In this document: positions 19,779-28,788 of the stretch, in pieces
Numbering within the stretch: the first letter of the stretch is position 1
Layout: the number at the start of each line of letters is the position of its first letter
Source of the DNA: Fimbriimonadaceae bacterium
Lineage (GTDB): Bacteria > Armatimonadota > Fimbriimonadia > Fimbriimonadales > Fimbriimonadaceae
Assembly: GCA_026129685.1 (NCBI GenBank)
Contig: JAHCHO010000010.1
Location: 54,947-118,946, forward strand
Direction of reading: 5' to 3'
DNA length: 64,000 bases
The notes under the pieces: generated by a model
What the model saw: the letters and a program-made list of their open reading frames with translations, nothing else
What the model was told of the DNA's origin: nothing
Database searches by the model: none
Program-made: the position numbers and the translations under genes

Positions 19779-21440
19779 CTAGCCGCCGACGCCGCCGGCC
19801 GTTCCGCCTTTGCCGCCCGTGGGAGGCCCGCCGATTCCGCCCGGTCCGAGCGAGCCGGGCTTGGCGAGGGGCGGAAGCGAGTTGTCCACGAACACCGCGA
19901 AGGACTTGGTCGTCGTGTTGCCGAGCCAGTCGCTCACCTTGACGGTGACCACTTTGCGGCCGTCGGAGACCGGCTTGTTCTTACCGAGGAGCGAGATGCG
20001 CACGATGGCGAAGCCGTCCCGCGCCCATTCGTTCGTCATCTTGACGCCACCGATGTCGACCTCAATGGACGAGGGCTTGACGCCGCCGGCCTCGTCGTCG
20101 ATCTTGAAGTAGAACTCGGGGTTCTGGTTGTTCTTGGGGATGCCGGGCAATTGCGCACCCGCGGGAGGCCAGACCATTTCGACGGTCGGTCCCTCGAAAT
20201 CCACACCGAAGCCCTTGTCGAAGCAGAGCAGACTGCCGTCCATCCCGAGCACGATCAGGCTGTCGCCCGCCACCACGGGGGCGCCCGCCGCCGGGATCGA
20301 AAGCGCGGTCGCCTGGGTGCTTGCGTTCGGTTGGCCCCCGCCGCCGCTCAGTCCGCCGCCTCGAGCGCCGCCCAACCCGCCCAGTCCGGACGGTCCGCCC
20401 GCGCCCGGGCCGGGCGACCCGGCCACGCCCGAACTAGGAGTCGTGACCAGAGGCTTGATGAAGTAGGTCCAGATGACCTTGCCCGTGACCGGGTCGAGCA
20501 GATTGAGGGAGCCGTTCGCCGAGGGGATGATGAAGAGGTTTCCGGCCGCGGCGGGCTGCGCCTTCGGCTGCGAATCGAGGGCGATCGGTTTGCCCTTCAG
20601 CACGCCGTTACGGTCCACGATCATCGCGTTGCCGGTCCGACCGACCACGAGAATGCCTTCAGGCGACGGCGTCGGACTGAAGGTGAGGTACTCGCCCACC
20701 GGGGTCTGCCATCGGCTCCGGCCGGTGACGGGGTCCACCGCCACCAGATAGGTGCCGCTGTTGACGAGAATCATGTCTCCGAACACGACGGGCACGGTCC
20801 CTGCCGAGACGTTGGAGAACGGGAGCGCCCACACGATCTTCTGCGTCGAAACGTCGATCGCGCGCAGTTCGCCGCTGTTCGTGAAGAGGAGCACGTTGCT
20901 GCCCCAGGCGGCGAGCGGTCCGCTGATGCCGCCGAGAATGCGGAGCGGGCGCGCCTGATCCTGCTCGTCGCGCCAGACCGCTTGCCCGGTCACCGGATCG
21001 AGGGCGATGATCGTCTGGTTGTTCAGCCGGGCGACGATGAACTTGCTGACCGCCACGGGCGGCCCAACGAACGGAAATTGGCTGACGAACTGCCACTTCG
21101 ACTGGCCGGTCGCCGCGTCCACCCCGTACATCGTGTTGTTGTCGGCGTTGGCGACGAGGGTGCCCTGGTTCTCGACGCACCCGTTCCGGAAGTAGCCGTC
21201 GAGCGGCGCCTCGACCGGATACCGCCACTTGGTGTTGCCGCTCAACCGGTCGATCGCGAACATTCGGCGACCCACGGCGGCATAGATGGTGTCGCCCTGA
21301 ACGATCGGCGCCCCAGAAGGGGAGACGGAGGTCGGCTCGACCCACCTCCAAGCGAGCGGGGCGGGACCGTCGAAACCGGCCGAGGCCGAGACGGCGACGG
21401 CGGCGAGGCATACGGCGAAGATGTGGCGCGTCGGTCGCAT
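19779..21440 (-). CDS. Secreted PQQ-repeat (BamB-like) beta-propeller protein
   Basis: 553 residues with an N-terminal signal peptide (MRPTRHIFAVCLAAVAVSAS, cleavage likely after SASA). At least five quinoprotein-type blades repeat patterns such as GDTIYAAVGRRMFAIDRLSG, TIIALDPVTGQAVW, LVAVDPVTGRSRW and SLNLLDPVTGKVIW, as in BamB and PQQ dehydrogenases. A glycine-rich loop (about residues 345-385) interrupts the propeller. After it, from about residue 440, comes an Ig-like segment with NPEFYFKIDDEAGG, ending in a Gly/Pro-rich tail. No lipobox is present, so it is probably periplasmic or exported rather than BamB proper. The start is the ATG at 21440, after a recognisable promoter. Confidence 0.78.
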   Translation of the reverse strand: MRPTRHIFAVCLAAVAVSASAGFDGPAPLAWRWVEPTSVSPSGAPIVQGDTIYAAVGRRMFAIDRLSGNTKWRYPVEAPLDGYFRNGCVENQGTLVANADNNTMYGVDAATGQSKWQFVSQFPFVGPPVAVSKFIVARLNNQTIIALDPVTGQAVWRDEQDQARPLRILGGISGPLAAWGSNVLLFTNSGELRAIDVSTQKIVWALPFSNVSAGTVPVVFGDMILVNSGTYLVAVDPVTGRSRWQTPVGEYLTFSPTPSPEGILVVGRTGNAMIVDRNGVLKGKPIALDSQPKAQPAAAGNLFIIPSANGSLNLLDPVTGKVIWTYFIKPLVTTPSSGVAGSPGPGAGGPSGLGGLGGARGGGLSGGGGQPNASTQATALSIPAAGAPVVAGDSLIVLGMDGSLLCFDKGFGVDFEGPTVEMVWPPAGAQLPGIPKNNQNPEFYFKIDDEAGGVKPSSIEVDIGGVKMTNEWARDGFAIVRISLLGKNKPVSDGRKVVTVKVSDWLGNTTTKSFAVFVDNSLPPLAKPGSLGPGGIGGPPTGGKGGTAGGVGG

Positions 21441-21483
21441 AGCTAAAAACTCGTCCTCGGAATCCCGGGGCCGGGCCGGGATG

Positions 21484-21513
21484 AGTATAACGGTGGCGGG
21501 CGACCTTTGTCCA
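21484..21513 (-). promoter_or_regulatory. Sigma-70-type promoter for the PQQ-repeat gene
   Basis: Minus-strand -35 TGGACA (21513-21508) and -10 TATACT (21489-21484) separated by 18 bases, each one mismatch or near from consensus. Transcription would start near 21477, about 37 bases before the ATG at 21440. It lies in the short gap between this gene and the divergent polysaccharide deacetylase. Confidence 0.55.
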
Positions 21514-21547
21514 CAGGCCCCGCCGGCACCTATTCGGACGCGCGAAG

Positions 21548-22285
21548 GTGGCACGGCGTCACGCGAACTTGATGCTCCCGGTTCTTTGCTACCACAAGGT
21601 GGGTCCCTCCGGACGGGAGGGTCGGTTCCTCAACGTCGAACCCCGGCGTCTGGAGAGCCACGTTCGGTTCTTCGCGCGGCGCGGTCGACGGTTCGTCGCC
21701 GCGCGCGATCTTGCCGGACTGTGGCCCTTGCGCGCCGTCTGCCTCACGTTCGACGACGCCTACGCCTCGACCCTCGAGCACGGGGTCTCGGTGCTCTCGC
21801 GACATGGGGTCACCGCATCGTTCTTCGCCGTCGCTCGCTTCGTCGGGGCGACCTCGTCGTGGGACGCCGACCGGGCGCGGCCCCTTGCGACCTGGGACCG
21901 GCTGAGGGACGCGCAACGGGCCGGATTCGAGATCGGGAACCACTCGGCCTCCCATCCTCGATTCGCAGACCTCGATGAGGCGGCCTGCGCGCACGAGGTC
22001 GCGGAGGCCCATCGCACGCTCCTCGAAAATGGCCTCGTCCCCGGTTCGTTCTGCTACCCGTACGGGAGCCGGGGACCGGCGGCGGAGCGGGCCCTTCGGA
22101 ACGGACCCTATCCGGTGGCGCTGATTCTCGGCAAACGTCCCGCTCGGCCCGCCGACGACCCGCTCGCGATCCCCAGGGTCGTGGTCGGGTACTCGGACGG
22201 CCTCCCGAAGCTGCTCTACAAGCTCCACGTTCGTCCCCTGCTCGGGGGGACCGTCCCGGTGCCTTCGGCTAAACTTCGCGGGTGA
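21548..22285 (+). CDS. Polysaccharide deacetylase family protein
   Basis: Carbohydrate esterase 4 (NodB) domain protein, 245 residues, which removes N-acetyl or similar groups from polysaccharides. Motifs are LCYHKVGPSG at the start, the catalytic AVCLTFDDAYAS near 63-74 (DD pair), and the metal-binding His pair in FEIGNHSASHPRF near 137. Motif 3 appears in GSFCYPYGSRGPA near 174. No signal peptide or membrane anchor is seen. The start is GTG 21548, with ATG 21572 as an alternative. The end overlaps the start of the PAP2 gene (GTGA), so the two are probably co-expressed in envelope glycan or lipid work. Confidence 0.85.
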   Translation: MARRHANLMLPVLCYHKVGPSGREGRFLNVEPRRLESHVRFFARRGRRFVAARDLAGLWPLRAVCLTFDDAYASTLEHGVSVLSRHGVTASFFAVARFVGATSSWDADRARPLATWDRLRDAQRAGFEIGNHSASHPRFADLDEAACAHEVAEAHRTLLENGLVPGSFCYPYGSRGPAAERALRNGPYPVALILGKRPARPADDPLAIPRVVVGYSDGLPKLLYKLHVRPLLGGTVPVPSAKLRG

Positions 22286-22836
22286 CCTGGCTCTGGGACC
22301 TCGACCTGCGGGTCTTCCGCTGGATTCACGTGGACGGGCACCGAGCCTGGCTCGACCCCGTCTTTTGGGTGATCAGTTCGACCGGCCTGGGGTACGTGCA
22401 AGTGATCGTGGTCCTGCTGATCGGGTTGCGGCCGACCTTCCGACCCTATCTCCCGTCGGTGCTCGCGGCGACGCTGTTCTCGATGCTGACGCCGACGCTG
22501 GTGAAGCCGCTCGTCCCCCGGATGCGACCGAGCAACCTGGCGATCGCCTCGCCTCAGGAGACCTTCTTTTATTCGAGCTATCCCAGCGGCCATACCACGA
22601 GCGCCTTCGGGATCGCCACCATCGTGCTCTTATTGACTTGGCCGACTCGCCAACGTTGGATGGGACTCGTCACCCTGCTGTGGGCGATGCTCGTCGGCTT
22701 TTCGCGGGTCTATCGGGGGGTCCATTGGCCCACCGACGTGCTGGGCGGGGCGTGCCTCGGGGTGGCCTCCTCCGGCATCGTCTGCCTAGTCCTCGTTGGG
22801 CTCGGTCGGTGGCCAAGATCCCAGCCGTCTATCTGA
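22282..22836 (+). CDS. PAP2-family membrane phosphatase
   Basis: Type 2 phosphatidic acid phosphatase/undecaprenyl-diphosphatase-like membrane enzyme, 184 residues with about five hydrophobic segments. The three catalytic motifs are complete: KPLVPRMRPSN near 72, SYPSGHTTS near 96, and SRVYRGVHWPTDVLGG near 143. It starts with GTG overlapping the deacetylase stop. The substrate could be a lipid phosphate such as undecaprenyl diphosphate; the sequence alone cannot decide. Confidence 0.88.
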   Translation: MTWLWDLDLRVFRWIHVDGHRAWLDPVFWVISSTGLGYVQVIVVLLIGLRPTFRPYLPSVLAATLFSMLTPTLVKPLVPRMRPSNLAIASPQETFFYSSYPSGHTTSAFGIATIVLLLTWPTRQRWMGLVTLLWAMLVGFSRVYRGVHWPTDVLGGACLGVASSGIVCLVLVGLGRWPRSQPSI

Positions 22837-22948
22837 CCATTTTCCGCCGGTTAGCACTTTCTCCGGAGAGGGACGGATTCCGGGGTTAGAATGGGTTTGG
22901 ACGGGACGCGCAAGACGCCCCGCCGGTCAGGCAGTAGGAGACAACCGA

Positions 22949-23749
22949 ATGATGTTTCGCAAAGTGGCGATCGCGGCGTTGCTCGTGGTCGGGGCGTCGG
23001 TTCAGGCGCAGAACTTCCTCTACGATTTCGAGTCGCTCTCGACGGGCGACATTATTGGCCAAGACGGATGGGCTTACACGGAGGCCGGCACGGCGACCTC
23101 CCGCGTGGACGACACGATCTTTTCGCCGATGGGCGGCAGCACGAAGTCGCTCCGCATGGAGAACGGCACGACGAGCACCCGCATCGCCCGCCCGATGGGC
23201 GTCACGATGACCTCGGGGCTCTACCATGTCGGCTACGACATGCGGCACAGCCCCCGCATCACGGGAAACCTGGTGATGTCCACCCTCTATTACCATGCGG
23301 GCGGCACGAACCAGATCTTCCAGCCGTACGCTCAGAACGGCGGCGGCGCGGGCGCGGCCCAGAACGCCTTCGCCGACACCGACGGTTTGGGCGGGGCCGG
23401 TTACGCCGGAACCGGCTGGATTTCCACGACGATCGTGCCGGACGTGTGGCACCGGGTGGAGTTCGATATGGACTTCACGAACCACACGATCGGCAACGGG
23501 AAGCTGTTCGACATCTCGTCGGGCACCAAGGTGCAGATCGGCAGCTCTCCGACGACCTTCTTCTTCAACAACACGGGAGCGGCCTGGTACGACCAGTGGG
23601 ATCGGCTCGGGGTTCGACTCGGCGGCCAGTTGAGCGCCGGGGAAGGCTGGAACATGGACAACTTCCGCGCGGAGTTCGTGCCGGAGCCCGCGTCGCTCTC
23701 GGTCCTCGCGCTGGGCGCGCTCGCTCTGTTGAGGAGGCGACGCCGCTAG
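22949..23749 (+). CDS. PEP-CTERM sorting-domain secreted protein
   Basis: 266-residue exported protein. It starts at ATG 22949 eight bases after a TAGGAG ribosome site; the signal peptide is MMFRKVAIAALLVVGASVQA. The body reads as a beta-rich lectin/jelly-roll-like domain (YDFESLSTGDIIGQDGW onwards). It ends with the exosortase sorting signal FVPEPASLSVLALG, a hydrophobic stretch and RRRRR. PEP-CTERM proteins are handled by EpsH-type exosortases and usually end up on the outer surface or in extracellular matrix; no exosortase lies in this window. A -10-like TAGAAT at 22887-22892 lies about 57 bases before the start. Confidence 0.88.
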   Translation: MMFRKVAIAALLVVGASVQAQNFLYDFESLSTGDIIGQDGWAYTEAGTATSRVDDTIFSPMGGSTKSLRMENGTTSTRIARPMGVTMTSGLYHVGYDMRHSPRITGNLVMSTLYYHAGGTNQIFQPYAQNGGGAGAAQNAFADTDGLGGAGYAGTGWISTTIVPDVWHRVEFDMDFTNHTIGNGKLFDISSGTKVQIGSSPTTFFFNNTGAAWYDQWDRLGVRLGGQLSAGEGWNMDNFRAEFVPEPASLSVLALGALALLRRRRR

Positions 23750-23877
23750 ACCGTTTGCTTGCCGAGCGTCTCCGCGCTCGGAGCTTGCGATGGAGTGCCA
23801 CCGGCGGGTTCCTCGTCGGTGGCCTCTTTCGTTCTTCCACCGCCGCGCCCTCACGATTGGGCGATACTGACGGGACG

Positions 23878-24504
23878 GTGCCGCCCCGCTTTCGACTCGC
23901 CGTCTTCGTGGCCCTTGTCCAGGCCATCCTCGGCGGATGCGAGGCGACGCCCGACCGGCGTAGCGGTCGCGCCGCTGGAGCGTTGATCGCGACCGACTCC
24001 GCGGTTCTGGCGATCGTCCCGCTCGCCGATCCTCGTTCCGCCACCGTCCGCGCGGTCCACGAGGCGCTCGAGGCGAAGTACAACGTTCGCGTCGTCGTCG
24101 CGGCCGGCCAACCGATGCCGAAGGACGCCTACTACCCACCGCGCAAGCGGTACCGGGCAGACAGGATCATCGAGTCCCTCGCCAAACGACCCGAGTGGCG
24201 CGTGATCGGCGTTACCGACAAGGACGTCTCCGCCGCCGCGCACGGCGTCAAGGACTATGGCCTTATGGGGCTCGGCTATATCGGGGGTCGCAGTTGCGTC
24301 GTGTCCTCGTTCCGCGCGAAGCGCCACATCGGGCGCGTTGCCGTTCACGAGTTCGGCCATACCCTCGGCCTCGACCACTGCCCGACCCCGAAGTGCCTCA
24401 TGCGCGACGGCGAAGGCACCGGTCGCAATATCATCGGCAGCGATCGCTTTTGCGACGAGTGCGCGAAGACGATCGCGAAGTGGCTGCGCCGACCCGTCCC
24501 TTAG
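23878..24504 (+). CDS. Archaemetzincin-like zinc metalloprotease lipoprotein
   Basis: 208 residues from GTG 23878. The N-terminus RFRLAVFVALVQAILGGCEA is a lipoprotein signal with lipobox LGGC, so the mature protein is probably anchored in the cell envelope. The catalytic zinc motif HEFGHTLGLDHC (about residues 156-167) and the following Cys residues (PTPKCLMRDGEG, RFCDECAKTI) match the peptidase M54 archaemetzincin family, which binds a second structural zinc. Archaemetzincins are common in archaea and animals and scattered in bacteria. The 3' end overlaps the convergent aminotransferase gene by four bases. No protein substrate is known. Confidence 0.85.
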   Translation: MPPRFRLAVFVALVQAILGGCEATPDRRSGRAAGALIATDSAVLAIVPLADPRSATVRAVHEALEAKYNVRVVVAAGQPMPKDAYYPPRKRYRADRIIESLAKRPEWRVIGVTDKDVSAAAHGVKDYGLMGLGYIGGRSCVVSSFRAKRHIGRVAVHEFGHTLGLDHCPTPKCLMRDGEGTGRNIIGSDRFCDECAKTIAKWLRRPVP

Positions 24505-25595
24505 GCCCTCAAGTCGTCGAAGGCGGCGAGGAATGCCTCGATTTGCGGTGCGGTGCCGACGGTGACCCGCACATGGCCGTCCAGCGGCGGATGTGCGGGC
24601 TTCCGCACGAACACGCCCCGCGCACGAAGCCCGGCGACGATCGCCTCCGCCCGTTCCCGGCTTCCCGCGCCAAGGCCGACGAAGTTGGTCGCGGAGGGCA
24701 GGCAGACGTAACCCCGCGCGCCGAGTTCGGCGACGAGCCGCGCGCGCCCGATCGCCGTCTCTTCGACCACCCGGGCCGCATGGTCGGACGCGAGGGAGGC
24801 CAGCGCACCCGCCATCGCCACCCGGTTGATCCCGAAGTGCAGCCGCACCTTTTCGAACTCCCGCGCGATCGAGGCCGGCATCACCGCGTAGCCGATTCGC
24901 GCTCCCGCCAACCCGTGGACCTTGGAGAACGTGCGGAACCGGACGACGCCCTCATCCTCCGGATGCCACGTCGGAGACGGACTTTCCATGAACTCTGCGT
25001 ACGCCTCGTCGAGCAGAAGCACGGCGTCGTCCGGCAAGGCGTCGCGGAACTCCCTGACCGTCTCGGCCTCGTGCCAGGTTCCCGACGGATTGTCCGGATT
25101 CGCGACGTAGACCAGCCGGGCGCGCTCGTCGTGCGCCACTTCGGCCAGCGCGCTCAGGTCCGTGCAACCGTGCCCCGGTGTCGCCGTCGCTCGGTACGGC
25201 GCGGTCACGAGGCGAGCGCCGTAGCCCGCCACATGGTAGGCGAACGTCGGGTAGCCGCCGAGCGAGGTCGCGCACGCGTCGCCGGGATCGCAGAACACGC
25301 GCACGGCCAGACCGAGCAGGTCGTCGATTCCGGCGCCGAGCACAAGGTTGCCGACGCCCACGCCGAGACGCAAGGCGAGCGCCGTCCGCAGTTCCCACCC
25401 CTCTGGATCGGCGTACATCCAGGACTCTTCCGTCGCCGACCGCATCGCCGCGATGGCTTCGGGAGCGGGGCCGAACGGACTCTCGTTCGCACCAAGCCGC
25501 AGGGCGAACGGAAAGCCCTGTGCCCGTTCCAGCGCCTCGGGACCGACGAAAGGCACTGTCGAAGGCAGGTCGCGCACGAGGCGGGATATCGGCAT
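24501..25595 (-). CDS. hisC: Histidinol-phosphate aminotransferase-like PLP enzyme
   Basis: Class I/II aminotransferase, 364 residues, most like HisC, which makes histidinol phosphate. Features are RLGANESPFGPAPEAIAAM near 32, VYVANPDNPSGTW near 165, LLLDEAYAEFM near 199, the PLP-lysine motif FRTFSKVHGLAGARIGYAVM near 222, and a C-terminal arginine region HVRVTVGTAPQIEAF. It is not in a his operon. Related HisC-like enzymes act on aromatic amino acids or cobalamin precursors, so the assignment to histidine synthesis is moderate. Confidence 0.8.
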   Translation of the reverse strand: MPISRLVRDLPSTVPFVGPEALERAQGFPFALRLGANESPFGPAPEAIAAMRSATEESWMYADPEGWELRTALALRLGVGVGNLVLGAGIDDLLGLAVRVFCDPGDACATSLGGYPTFAYHVAGYGARLVTAPYRATATPGHGCTDLSALAEVAHDERARLVYVANPDNPSGTWHEAETVREFRDALPDDAVLLLDEAYAEFMESPSPTWHPEDEGVVRFRTFSKVHGLAGARIGYAVMPASIAREFEKVRLHFGINRVAMAGALASLASDHAARVVEETAIGRARLVAELGARGYVCLPSATNFVGLGAGSRERAEAIVAGLRARGVFVRKPAHPPLDGHVRVTVGTAPQIEAFLAAFDDLRA

Positions 25596-25611
25596 GGCGA
25601 GTTCTTACCCG

Positions 25612-26466
25612 CTAGGCGGGGATCACGCACTCGGGATTGAGATTCTGGTCGTCCTTCACGGACGCCACCCCGATCACGGATCCTTCGCCATCGGCGAGGG
25701 CGACGTGTTTGGCGGCCAACTTGCCCCGCCAGAGGATGGGCTGCCCGTGACGGACGTCGCGCAACTCCTGGTGATCGAGTCGCACGATGGGCATCGGGGG
25801 GAGCGCCTCGCTCAAGGGCACAAGCGCCTCCGGCGCGACGGCGTCCATCGGCACGGCGCGCTCGCGCCGGAAGCGACCCACCCCCTCGCGCACCAGCCCC
25901 GACAGGTACGCCCCGCATCCGATCTCCTGGCCCAGGTCGTGGGCCAAAGTCCGTACGTACGTGCCGCCCGAGCACACCACCCGGATTCGCACGACGGGTC
26001 CCTCGATCCCTAGGATCTGGACCGTCTCGAGGTGGACCGTCCGAGGGGTTCGCTCGACCTCTTCGCCCTTGCGCGCATATTCGTAGAGGGGCTTGCCCGC
26101 CCTTTTGACCGCGCTGTACATTGGAGGCAACTGCTCGACCAGTCCCCTGAACTTGGGGATCGCCACCGCCAGTTGCGGCTCGAGGTCGCCGGGTACCGGA
26201 GACTCCTGGGTGATGACCCCTTCGCCGTCGTACGTGGTGGTCGCGACGCCAAACGTGACTTCGGCGACGTAGTCCTTCGGCTCCAGAGGGAGGTACTGCA
26301 GGAATCGGGTGGCGGGACCGACGGCGACCACCAGCAGGCCGGTCGCCTGGGGATCGAGCGTCCCGGCATGGCCGACCCGCTTGGTCCTCAGAGTCCGCCG
26401 GACATGGGCCACCACGTCGTGCGACGTCGGCCCTTGCGGCTTGTCGATCAGCAGTATCCCAAGCAT
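25612..26466 (-). CDS. truB: tRNA pseudouridine(55) synthase
   Basis: Makes pseudouridine 55 in the tRNA T-loop. The product has 284 residues from an ATG reading MLGILLIDKPQGPTSHDVVA. The catalytic aspartate is in RVGHAGTLDPQATGLLVV near 36. QLPPMYSAVKRAGKPLYEYA and VRIRVVCSGGTYVRTLAHDL are further family marks. The C-terminus carries a short PUA-like segment (DHQELRDVRHGQPILWRG). It overlaps the end of the DHH phosphoesterase gene by 19 bases, as in the common nrnA-truB arrangement. Confidence 0.95.
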   Translation of the reverse strand: MLGILLIDKPQGPTSHDVVAHVRRTLRTKRVGHAGTLDPQATGLLVVAVGPATRFLQYLPLEPKDYVAEVTFGVATTTYDGEGVITQESPVPGDLEPQLAVAIPKFRGLVEQLPPMYSAVKRAGKPLYEYARKGEEVERTPRTVHLETVQILGIEGPVVRIRVVCSGGTYVRTLAHDLGQEIGCGAYLSGLVREGVGRFRRERAVPMDAVAPEALVPLSEALPPMPIVRLDHQELRDVRHGQPILWRGKLAAKHVALADGEGSVIGVASVKDDQNLNPECVIPA

Positions 26467-27431
26467 TCGCGGAGCTTGGCCACCACCTTTTGGACCGCTT
26501 CGTCGAGCGGCAGATCGAACGAGCATCCCGCGGCGTTCTTGTGTCCGCCACCGCCGAAGTCGCGGGCGACGAGCGACACGTCGTGTTCGCCCCTCGACCG
26601 GAGACTCACCCGGACTTTTCCGGGCTTGTGCTCGCGGAGCAGGGCCGCGATATGGACGGTCCGGATCGAGAGCAGCTCGTTGACGAAGCCTTCGGTATCG
26701 GCGTCCGAGGCGTGGACGCTCTGGAAATCCTCGTAGGAGATCGCCCCCCAAGACAGCTTCTGGTCGCACTCCAGGTGCATCGTATCGAGCAGGTGCCCGA
26801 GCATCTTGACGCTGCAGTAGGGCCGGCGGTGGTAAATCTCCTCGCTGACGAGGTTGATGTCGCCGCCCGCTTCGATGAGCCTTGCGGCGATGGTCAGGGC
26901 CTCCGGGGTCGTGTTGCGAAAGCGGAAACTGCCGGTGTCGGTCACGATGCCGGTCAGGAGGCACGTCGCGATCTCCGGGGTAAGGGTCGCGCCGATCTCG
27001 GCGAGCAATCGGGCGAGGATCACCGACGTCGCCGGGGCGGCGACGTCCACGATGCGAAGGTCGCCGGGCGCCTCGTGCGGGACGTGATGGTCGACCACGA
27101 CCGACCGGGGAATGGCGGCAAAGAAGGGCGCGGTGCTCGCCAGGCGATCCAGCGAGTCAAGGTCCACGATGATCGCCAGGTCGTGATCGGCGCGAAGGGG
27201 CGCGTGCCGGATGCGGTCGGCGCCCGGAAGGAACCGGAGGTTCACCGGGACGTCGTTGTGGCAGAGCACCTCGTTGGCGACGCCCAGACCATCCAGGTAG
27301 TGCGAGACGGCCAGCGCACTCCCGATGGTGTCGCCATCCGGGTTCATGTGGGTGCCGATCAGGACCGAGCGAGCGACTCGCAACTCGGCCTCGAACGACG
27401 CCGCCACGGTCTTCGTGTCGGTGATCGCCAT
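26448..27431 (-). CDS. nrnA: DHH-family oligoribonuclease/pAp phosphatase (NrnA-like)
   Basis: Degrades very short RNAs and/or 3'-phosphoadenosine-5'-phosphate. The DHH part has HMNPDGDTIGSALA near 28, IVDLDSLDRL near 85, VVVDHHVPHE (the DHH triad) near 110 and GIVTDTGSFRFRNTTPEA near 155. The DHHA1 part ends with ARDFGGGGHKNAAGCSFDL. The ATG at 27431 gives 327 residues; another in-frame ATG at 27461 would add ten. The minus-strand -10-like TAGTAT at 27470-27465 leaves only three bases before the upstream ATG, which favours the downstream one. It is followed directly by truB. Confidence 0.9.
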   Translation of the reverse strand: MAITDTKTVAASFEAELRVARSVLIGTHMNPDGDTIGSALAVSHYLDGLGVANEVLCHNDVPVNLRFLPGADRIRHAPLRADHDLAIIVDLDSLDRLASTAPFFAAIPRSVVVDHHVPHEAPGDLRIVDVAAPATSVILARLLAEIGATLTPEIATCLLTGIVTDTGSFRFRNTTPEALTIAARLIEAGGDINLVSEEIYHRRPYCSVKMLGHLLDTMHLECDQKLSWGAISYEDFQSVHASDADTEGFVNELLSIRTVHIAALLREHKPGKVRVSLRSRGEHDVSLVARDFGGGGHKNAAGCSFDLPLDEAVQKVVAKLRECLGYC

Positions 27432-27508
27432 GACTTCGGGCGACCCTAGGGCCGCGGGCATCGAATACTACCAGATTCGTTTCTGGCGGCCGGTGTCCTT
27501 CCTTTGGG

Positions 27509-27886
27509 TTACGCGGGCGCGTCGGTTCTGGTGCCCGCCCGATGCGCCGAAATCCATGTCGATGCCTCTTCCATGAGGGCGCCGAGTTTGTGGGTCGTCT
27601 CGCTGTTCGTCGCGACGCGGTGGCAACCCGCACGGGCGCCCTCCGAAAGGAGCGGCTTCTCCTTATGGCCGGCGTGGGCGATCACGTACACCCCCTGCGC
27701 CGCCAGAATCGGTCCGATCTCCGCTCCCGGAAGGGCGGCGCTTCCAAGATTCACGATCGCCACGTCCGCCGTTTTGCCTTGGTCGGGCACGCGGGGCACA
27801 GCCTCGGCCTCGTGCCCGAGAGCGCGGAGCGCTCGCACCAGGCGCACGCTCCACATCAGGTTGTCCTCGAACACCCAGACCGTCAT
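27509..27886 (-). CDS. Receiver-like small protein of unknown function
   Basis: 125 residues from an ATG preceded by GGGTGAGGG. The pattern of an N-terminal strand ending in acidic residues (MTVWVFEDNLMWSVRLVRAL), a middle strand DVAIVNLGS, and later GVYVIAHAGHKEKPLL resembles a CheY-like receiver fold. The position expected for the phosphorylated aspartate reads VNLGS, so it would be a non-phosphorylatable receiver if the fold is right. The family was not recognised. It lies downstream of the creatininase-like gene on the same strand with a ten-base gap. Confidence 0.55.
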   Translation of the reverse strand: MTVWVFEDNLMWSVRLVRALRALGHEAEAVPRVPDQGKTADVAIVNLGSAALPGAEIGPILAAQGVYVIAHAGHKEKPLLSEGARAGCHRVATNSETTHKLGALMEEASTWISAHRAGTRTDAPA

Positions 27887-27896
27887 CGCCCTCACC

Positions 27897-28736
27897 CTAC
27901 CCCTGGGAGGTCCGTTCCGTCCACCAGCGCAGGATCGCGTCCTCCCAGGAACCTCGGTAGTACCGCTCGACGTAGGCATCGTAGCCTCGAATGCGGCGCC
28001 CGTACCAGGCGACGAGCGGGCGTAGGTCGCCCGACTCCATCAACCGCGCGATCTCGTCCTGCCACGACAGCAATCCCCGCTCCAGCACCGCTTCACCGTC
28101 CGCCAGGGTCGCCGCGCGAGGGTCTTCTCCCAGGACGGCGCAGTCGAGCGGGTCGAGGGCGTCGCCAACCTGCTCGAGCCGGACGAGTTCGGGGCGGATC
28201 GAGAGGAGTTGCGCGGCCTCCCACCGGCCCGCATGGTCCAACAGAGAATCGTCCCCCAAACGCTCCAAGGGCGTCGCCGCCAGCACGGCCGTGTTCGGCG
28301 CCTCGATCATCGCCGCCACCGCCACCCGCTGCAGTTCGATCATGTGGCCTTGCGCGTAGTGGCCGGAGACCAGGCAGAGCACCCGGACGTCGAGCTTTCG
28401 CGCCTGGTCCACCAAGTCTCTCCAGACCGCGACCGCCGTTTCGGTGCGTACTTCAAGGGAGGTCGGATGGGGCAAGGTCGTGATCGGAAGCCAGACCGAC
28501 GGCATCAGCACCGCCCCGAGCCGCGTCGCCAGGCGCTCGGCGAACGCTTCGGCGACCAGGCCGTCCAGCCCTAGCGGCAGGTGCGGGCCGTGCCACTCCA
28601 GCGCTCCCAGCGCCGCCACCAGGATCGGCGTCCTGGCAAGGTGGGCGAGCAACTCGTCGGGATGCGACTCGGCGTACCGTAGGGCCACGGGCCATTGTAG
28701 ACGCCCTCGGTGGACAAACCCCGGTGCGTCGCCCAT
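27897..28736 (-). CDS. Creatininase/creatinine amidohydrolase family protein
   Basis: 279-residue member of the creatininase superfamily, metal-dependent amidohydrolases acting on small cyclic amides; MftE and FAPy deformylase belong to it. The metal-binding region is recognisable: PILVAALGALEWHGPHLPLG near 43 with Glu and His ligands, then LPHPTSLEVRTET near 95, VLCLVSGHYAQGHMIELQRV near 125 and DHAGRWEAAQLLSIRPELVR near 172. The start is uncertain: ATG 28736 is used here, with GTG 28688 possible. It is divergent from the first PilZ-like gene. The natural substrate is not predictable. Confidence 0.75.
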   Translation of the reverse strand: MGDAPGFVHRGRLQWPVALRYAESHPDELLAHLARTPILVAALGALEWHGPHLPLGLDGLVAEAFAERLATRLGAVLMPSVWLPITTLPHPTSLEVRTETAVAVWRDLVDQARKLDVRVLCLVSGHYAQGHMIELQRVAVAAMIEAPNTAVLAATPLERLGDDSLLDHAGRWEAAQLLSIRPELVRLEQVGDALDPLDCAVLGEDPRAATLADGEAVLERGLLSWQDEIARLMESGDLRPLVAWYGRRIRGYDAYVERYYRGSWEDAILRWWTERTSQG

Positions 28737-28788
28737 GAAGACTTGCGCTCGGGCTTCCGAGGATTTTAGGGCAAGGCTCAGGAAACCC

